From positions 1 through 10,950 of the forward strand of contig JAJZKY010000092.1 of assembly GCA_021803885.1 (NCBI GenBank): DNA of 10,950 bases, given 5' to 3'. Positions 7,262-10,950 of this stretch are shown here, piece after piece (the stretch's first letter is position 1; every line of letters begins with the position of its first letter). The DNA comes from Planctomycetota bacterium (lineage in GTDB: Bacteria; Planctomycetota; Phycisphaerae; WQYP01; JAJZKY01). The translations under genes and the position numbers were made by a program. The notes beneath the pieces are model-generated. The model had not been told where the DNA came from and did not search any database. It saw nothing but the letters and a program-made list of their open reading frames with translations.

Positions 7262-8266
7262 CGCACAGCGGCCCCAGTTCGATTGAATCCGGAACAGAGG
7301 ACAGCCCCAGAGCGGATTGCGCGGCAGCGCTCGCTACACGCGCGGTTGGTCGAGCGGACGCCTTTTGTGCTGCACGCTGGTGAAAGTCTGGAGAACAAAC
7401 AGATTCCCGCGCAGATGGGCATTATGACAAAGAAAGTAGCGCCGCGGCGGAGCCGCTTTCTCGATGGCGGCATAGCTGCGCTGGCGAAGAACACTTCCCG
7501 GCCAGGTAGAACTCGCACCATCACAAACAGCCGCATGAAACACGTGGTGGAGATGACACTGCATCGCGAGCCGGCCAACGCCACGCACTGGAGTACACGC
7601 ACGATGGCGGCTTCCATAAGCATCAGCGAGGCGAGTGTGCGCCGCATCTGGCGTGCGCACGGATTGAAACCGCATCTGACGAGGACCTTTAAGCTCAGCC
7701 GCGATCCTGAGTTCTCCGCAAAACTGGAGAATATCGTCGGCTAGTACCTGAATTTGTCCGAGCATGCCGTCGTGCTATGCGCCGACGAGAAGAGCCACAT
7801 TCAGCCTTTGGATTGCGCCCAGCCAGGGCTGCTCATGAAGAAGGTTTGCTGCGGCACCATGACACACGACTACAAGCGCAAGGGCGCCGCGGCTCTGCTT
7901 GCGGACCTCAATGCCTTGGAAGGCAGGGCGATTTCCATGTGTGACGGCTGCCACCGCCACCAGGAATCGCTGAAGTTCCTACGCGGAATCGAGTACGTGG
8001 TTCCAGGCGACAAGCAGGTTCACATGATCGTGGATAATTGCGCCACGCACGAACACCCCAAGGTCTAGCGCTAGCTGGCTCGCCATCCGGCCTTCCACAT
8101 GCACTTCACGCCTACCGGTTGCTCGTGGCTCAACATAGTAGAGCGGTTCTTTCGCGGCCTGACGGAGAATCAACTGCGCCGCGGCGTTTTCCGCAGCGTC
8201 AAAGAATTCATCGCTGCTATCGACGAATACATCGATCGCCACAATGAGGACCTTAACCCGGAATAG
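7259..8266 (+). pseudogene. IS630 family transposase, inactivated by in-frame stops
   Basis: A single frame from ATG 7259 encodes a nearly full-length IS630 transposase. The N-terminal HTH region (LENKQIPAQMGIMTKKVAPRR) is followed by ATHWSTRTMA and SEASVRRIWRAHGLKPH. The DDE domain has Asp in LCADEKSHIQ, Asp in MIVDNCATHEHPKV, and Glu in CSWLNIVERFF. RRGVFRSVKEF and DRHNED close the homology. Stops occur at 7742-7744, 8066-8068, 8072-8074 and 8264-8266, all TAG, with no frameshift needed. The first stands where relatives have Leu in GLYLNP, the third where they have Trp in RWLARHP. All three catalytic residues are still encoded. I could not define convincing terminal inverted repeats. Confidence 0.88.
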
Positions 8267-8338
8267 CCGAAACCAAAGAGACCGTTGGTTATCATTTCTC
8301 GCTGGACATCGAACTTCTGACCGAGATTTTCGACTTAG

Positions 8339-8578
8339 ATAGCAGGAGTGCTGAGCTGCTGGGACCGGGTGCTGATTTTTGGCACCCTGCCGAAGATATG
8401 CTACGCCGATCAAATCACCTCGTAGCTTTGCGAGCGGACGGTGCGGATCTTCGACGCTTCGCGACTCGCCAAGCCGTTCCGCGATGAGATGCGCGAGAAC
8501 GGGGAGCGGCTGGCGGCCGAGGCCGGCATCGAAATCGAGTTCATCCGCTAGCGGAACTCTTGCAAAGAAGAGCGGGTG
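8339..8578 (+). pseudogene. N-terminal fragment of the same hypothetical-protein family
   Basis: The frame reads IAGVLSCWDRVLIFGTLPKI, then CYADQITS, a TAG at 8423-8425, RTVRIFDASRLAKPFRDEMR and ENGERLAAEAGIEIEFIR, a second TAG at 8549-8551, and RNSCKEERV. As I recall it, this is the N-terminal 80 or so residues of the family whose C-terminal part lies at 5466-6359. The homology stops at about 8578, and the sequence that follows leads into the isomerase gene. Order and spacing exclude a simple insertion that split one gene, because the N-terminal piece is downstream of the C-terminal piece on the same strand. Confidence 0.65.
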
Positions 8579-8713
8579 AGAAAAAGGTCTACCCGTTCTG
8601 TGCAGAATCTCAATAAAGAGGTACTAACTTATCTCGATGACAGATCAGGTCCGGCTAGCCGGAGGCATCGCTGCGAGATGTGTATGAATCTCAAGAGAGA
8701 AAGGCACCGTTCA

Positions 8714-9313
8714 ATGGAGACTTATGTTTCTCGCTATCTGCAGGAAGTTGCAGAGATAGCAAAGCAAATCGATCAGCGGCAGGTACAAGGGATAATCGAT
8801 GTCCTCATCGAAACCCGGAATCATGGCGGACGCCTGTTTGTTTTGGGCGTTGGCGGTGGGGCAGGCAACGCAACCCACGCGGTAAACGATTTCCGCAAGA
8901 TTGCCGACATAGAAAGTTATGCGCCAACGGATAATGCGAGTGAACTCACTGCGCGGGTCAACGATGACGGCTGGGACACGAGCTTTTCGCGCTGGCTGCA
9001 GGGGAGTCGGCTGCGTAAGGGTGATACGTTGCTGGTCTTTTCGGTAGGGGGAGGCAATTTGAAAAGGAACGTCAGTGCTAACATCGTGAAAGCGCTGGAA
9101 CTGGCGCAGAAGGTGGGAGCAAAAGTCACCGGCATTGTGGGGAGAGACGGAGGTTACACCGCAAAGGTCGCCGCCGCGGTAGTAGTTATCCCTACACTTT
9201 CGAGTGATACGGTCACGCCGCACGCAGAAAGCTTTCAGGCCGTGGTCTGGCACCTGATCGTCTCTGATCCGCAACTAAAGAAAAACGAGATGAAATGGGA
9301 GTCAACGAAGTAG
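8714..9313 (+). CDS. gmhA: Phosphoheptose isomerase-like SIS protein (GmhA-like), intact
   Basis: This 199-residue sugar isomerase (SIS) domain protein is expected to convert sedoheptulose-7-phosphate to D-glycero-D-manno-heptose-7-phosphate. The N-terminal helix YVSRYLQEVAEIAKQI is followed by the sugar-phosphate loop GVGGGAGNATHAVNDFRK (residues 45-62). DDGWDTSFSRWL (84-95), the second phosphate-binding turn FSVGGGN (109-115), IVGRDGG (141-147) and the C-terminal PHAESFQAVVWH (169-180) follow, in GmhA order and at GmhA length. The frame is open from GTG 8576, but the first 46 codons derive from the hypothetical-family relic. I chose ATG 8714, which has GAGAGAAAGG at 8695-8704 and gives a family-like N-terminus. 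It is the intact counterpart of the dead copy at 3013-3606. Specificity versus other SIS isomerases is inferred from context. Confidence 0.87.
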   Translation: METYVSRYLQEVAEIAKQIDQRQVQGIIDVLIETRNHGGRLFVLGVGGGAGNATHAVNDFRKIADIESYAPTDNASELTARVNDDGWDTSFSRWLQGSRLRKGDTLLVFSVGGGNLKRNVSANIVKALELAQKVGAKVTGIVGRDGGYTAKVAAAVVVIPTLSSDTVTPHAESFQAVVWHLIVSDPQLKKNEMKWESTK

Positions 9314-9333
9314 CTCAAAATTGTCGCTACTTC
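9307..9333 (+). repeat. Hairpin over the stop codon of the isomerase gene
   Basis: GAAGTAGC (9307-9314) and GCTACTTC (9326-9333) are perfect inverted copies separated by 11 bases, and they span the TAG stop at 9311-9313. Only a weak T-bias follows (TTCTTG), so this is a possible but unconvincing terminator. It may instead protect the 3' end of the transcript. Confidence 0.4.
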
Positions 9334-9472
9334 TTGAAGGAACCTCGGAATATGTCCCTTGTTCTGCAATTGGACAAAACATAACTGCTGGTTAAGGGAC
9401 GGCGGCCTGAACAGATGCACTTGCGACGGCCTGGATCTAGCCTCGCTATCCACTAAATAACTGGAAGCGCCA

Positions 9473-10413
9473 ATGGTAGGCCCACAGGCAGGGCGCGAAG
9501 CTGTGCCGTTGTTTCGCGCCGCTGCGGAATGCTCGGAGCGGCATGCCTGTAAGCAGTTGGAAGTATGCCGGGCGATGGTGCGGTATAGCCCACGCGCCAC
9601 GCGTTTTGCCTCGGTAAATGAGCAGTTGCGCGTACGTCTGCGCGAGTTGGCTGACCAACGAAATCGCTGGGGCTACCGGCGACTGCATATTCTGCTTCGC
9701 CGTGAAGGATGGACCGTGAACACCAAGCGACTGTACCGGATCTGCGTTGAGGAGCGGCTGGCGGTGCGCCGGCGCAAGCGCGGACGGCGCATCGGCGCCC
9801 AGGCACGCGTCTTGCTTGACACTTCGACACTTCTGAACCAGATCTGGACGATGGATTTCCTGCAGGTGCACTGGCAAATGGGCGCAAGTTCCGCGCTCTG
9901 TCGATCGAGGATGCCTTGAGCCGCGAGATGCTGGCCATCGAAGTAGATACATCATTGCCCGCACTGCGTGTTGTGCGTGTGCAGGAGACGCTGCGGACTA
10001 AGCGCGGTCTGCCGAAACGAATCGTAATTGACCACGGCACTGAGTTCATTGTGAAGGTGCTCGACCAGTGGGCCTACGATAACAAGGTCAAGCTGCACTT
10101 TATCATCCCGGGAAGGCCGATGGAGAACGGCTACATCGAGAGCTTCCGCGGCAAGTTCCGCGAGAAATGCTTCAACCAGCACTGATTCCTGACACTAGAC
10201 AATGCCCGCGAGACGATTGAAACCTGGAGAGTCGATTACAACCAGGTGCGCCCACACAGCGTGCTGGGCTATCTGACACCGGAGGAGTTCGCAATGCGCT
10301 ATGCAAATGTGGAAAGCAAACTGCGTTTCCCTCATTCACACAGCCCCGGCGGCGGTTGCGGAATGACTTTGCAGCTAAACTCAAATTCTGGTGCTCTCAC
10401 TTACCTAGACTAA
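9473..10413 (+). pseudogene. IS3 family (IS407-like) transposase OrfB, frameshifted
   Basis: The first frame has RNRWGYRRLHILLRREGWTV, then TKRLYRICVEERLAVRRRKR and WTMDF with the first catalytic Asp. A one-base change around 9855-9875 moves the frame to LANGRKFRALSIEDALSREM, which continues through RGLPKRIVIDHGTEF (second Asp) and GRPMENGYIESFRGKFREKC (catalytic Glu). A TGA at 10183-10185 stands where relatives have Trp. In the same frame TWRVDYNQVRPHSVLGYL and TPEEFAMRY follow to a TAA at 10411-10413. The order matches the rve-type DDE domain of IS3 OrfB. OrfA is missing upstream, so the left end of the element is lost. Two lesions make it non-functional as a single protein. Confidence 0.9.
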
Positions 10414-10418
10414 CCGAA

Positions 10419-10430
10419 GGGGGCAGCTCA
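10419..10430 (+). repeat. Right terminal inverted repeat of the IS3 element
   Basis: GGGGGCAGCTCA ends 17 bases after the transposase stop and resembles the GGGGGCAGGTCA-type right ends of IS407-group elements. The sequence on its right switches abruptly to an IS66 tnpB frame on the opposite strand, which fixes the element boundary close to 10430. No matching left end (TGAGCTGCCCCC) was found upstream of 9473. Confidence 0.65.
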
Positions 10431-10544
10431 ATCGCAGCCCAGATGGTCCCGCACCAGACCATAAAGACCGTTGAAGAAGTTCCTCATGTCTGTCGTTCCG
10501 GTCGCTACGTAGATCCGCGTCGCCGGCCCAAATCCAAACGGCAC
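10428..10544 (-). pseudogene. IS66 family TnpB, N-terminal fragment cut by the IS3 element
   Basis: From GTG at 10544 (minus strand) the frame reads PFGFGPATRIYVATGTTDMR, then NFFNGLYGLVRDHLGCD, and stops. This is the start of the IS66 accessory protein TnpB (compare GLGPGTRVYLAVGATDMRKG and GLYGLVR). The match ends where the IS3 right end begins; the apparent stop at 10428-10430 is made from that terminal repeat. It was not in the supplied list of longer frames because of its 38-residue length. It starts 1 base after the stop of tnpA, the usual tight IS66 arrangement. Confidence 0.85.
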
Positions 10545-10545
10545 C

Positions 10546-10756
10546 CTACGCCTGCTCCAGCACGCTCAGCAGGCGCTTCAACGTCTCGTCGTCGAATCCG
10601 CCACCCACCTCGATCCACCGTCGCTACGCTCAGCCCGCGGCCGGCGCAGAAAGCCGGTCGCGTCAGTCCACTGGCTTCACACTCGCCAACCAATTCCTCC
10701 ACCTCGGCCTGGCTCAGCCGGCGGCGCACCGACTTTATCGCTCCTGTTTCGCCCAT
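10546..10756 (-). pseudogene. IS66 family TnpA with internal deletion
   Basis: From ATG 10756 (minus strand) the frame reads RRRLSQAEVEELVGECEASG, then LTRPAFCAGRGLSVATVD, the helix-turn-helix part of IS66 TnpA. The frame then shifts, and the C-terminus appears as VGGGFDDETLKRLLSVLEQA followed by TAG at 10546-10548. The middle, about 50 residues in relatives, is missing at about 10605-10615. Read straight on, the first frame gives only a low-complexity Arg/Gly-rich shadow. Both ends of the gene survive and it abuts tnpB correctly, so this was once a normal IS66 operon reading leftward. Confidence 0.82.
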
Positions 10757-10950
10757 GTCCTCAGCAAATCGCCGATCCACTACACGAGAACAGGTGTGTT
10801 GCTCTGACGGATACCATCTAATAGATGACTGGCCAACCATTTGCTGCGCGAGGACTCCCATGTTCGCTTTTCTCGACTCCCGGGCCTGGATACGGTCATG
10901 TGCCGCGCCGAGCAGGCGATTCGACAAAGCAAGGTAAAATGCGGCCATCG
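10757..10950. other. Window edge, no gene identified
   Basis: The minus-strand frame of tnpA is open through this stretch to the window edge, but the translation upstream of the Met at 10756 matches nothing I recognise. It is most likely the leader or left flank of the IS66 element. I did not see the typical IS66 terminal repeat. Confidence 0.4.

Noticed and set aside
8711..9274. 187-codon minus-strand frame opposite the isomerase gene
   Set aside because: The plus-strand SIS motifs are unambiguous, so the antisense frame is a by-product of codon bias.
9453..10049. 198-codon minus-strand frame opposite the IS3 transposase
   Set aside because: It is antisense to the conserved IS3 OrfB blocks, with no motif of its own.
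10356..10937. 193-codon plus-strand frame at the right end
   Set aside because: It is antisense to the recognisable IS66 tnpA and tnpB remnants.
1..10950. CRISPR array, tRNA genes, toxin-antitoxin or phage-defence cassette
   Set aside because: No regularly spaced repeats, cloverleaf-like segments or defence-type domains were found on either strand.

Overview
The window looks like a chromosomal polysaccharide-precursor locus from a Gram-negative bacterium, beside a graveyard of insertion sequences. The mix of IS66, IS630, IS3 (IS407-like) and ParB-like relics, and the style of the proteins, most resembles Acidobacteriota (Solibacter/Bryobacter type). That assignment is from memory of such genomes and is only moderately secure.

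Left part (334-4185, + strand): a tight operon for GDP-D-glycero-alpha-D-manno-heptose. It runs: NAD-dependent sugar-nucleotide epimerase, heptose-7-phosphate kinase (hddA), heptose-1-phosphate guanylyltransferase (hddC), a decayed SIS-domain phosphoheptose isomerase (gmhA-like pseudogene), and heptose-1,7-bisphosphate phosphatase (gmhB). The first three genes overlap by 4 bases (ATGA, GTGA). The gmhB reading frame is continuous with the tail of the dead isomerase, so its true start is probably GTG at 3607, not the ORF start at 3541.

Middle and right part (about 4340-10950): mostly broken mobile-element genes. In order: an IS66 tnpC fragment (+); a 19-bp perfect palindrome; a ParB-like fragment and a Cys-rich small-protein relic (both -); the C-terminal two thirds of a decayed hypothetical-protein family (+); an intact transaldolase (6470-7192, +); an IS630 transposase with four in-frame stops (+); the N-terminal piece of the same hypothetical family (+); an intact GmhA-like SIS isomerase (8714-9313, +); an IS3-family orfB with a frameshift and a stop (+); and a decayed IS66 tnpA/tnpB pair (-), into whose tnpB the IS3 right end is inserted.

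How the genes fit together (inference from family knowledge): transaldolase chemistry connects to sedoheptulose-7-phosphate; GmhA isomerises that to D-glycero-D-manno-heptose-7-phosphate; HddA makes the 1,7-bisphosphate; GmhB removes the 7-phosphate; HddC makes the GDP-sugar; and the epimerase probably modifies the product. The only two genes that look intact in the IS-riddled half, transaldolase and the SIS isomerase, are the ones that would complete this pathway. The isomerase copy inside the operon is dead. The pathway therefore appears to have been kept alive by a displaced isomerase gene. I see no CRISPR array, tRNA or rRNA, and no clear candidate for a wholly new system.
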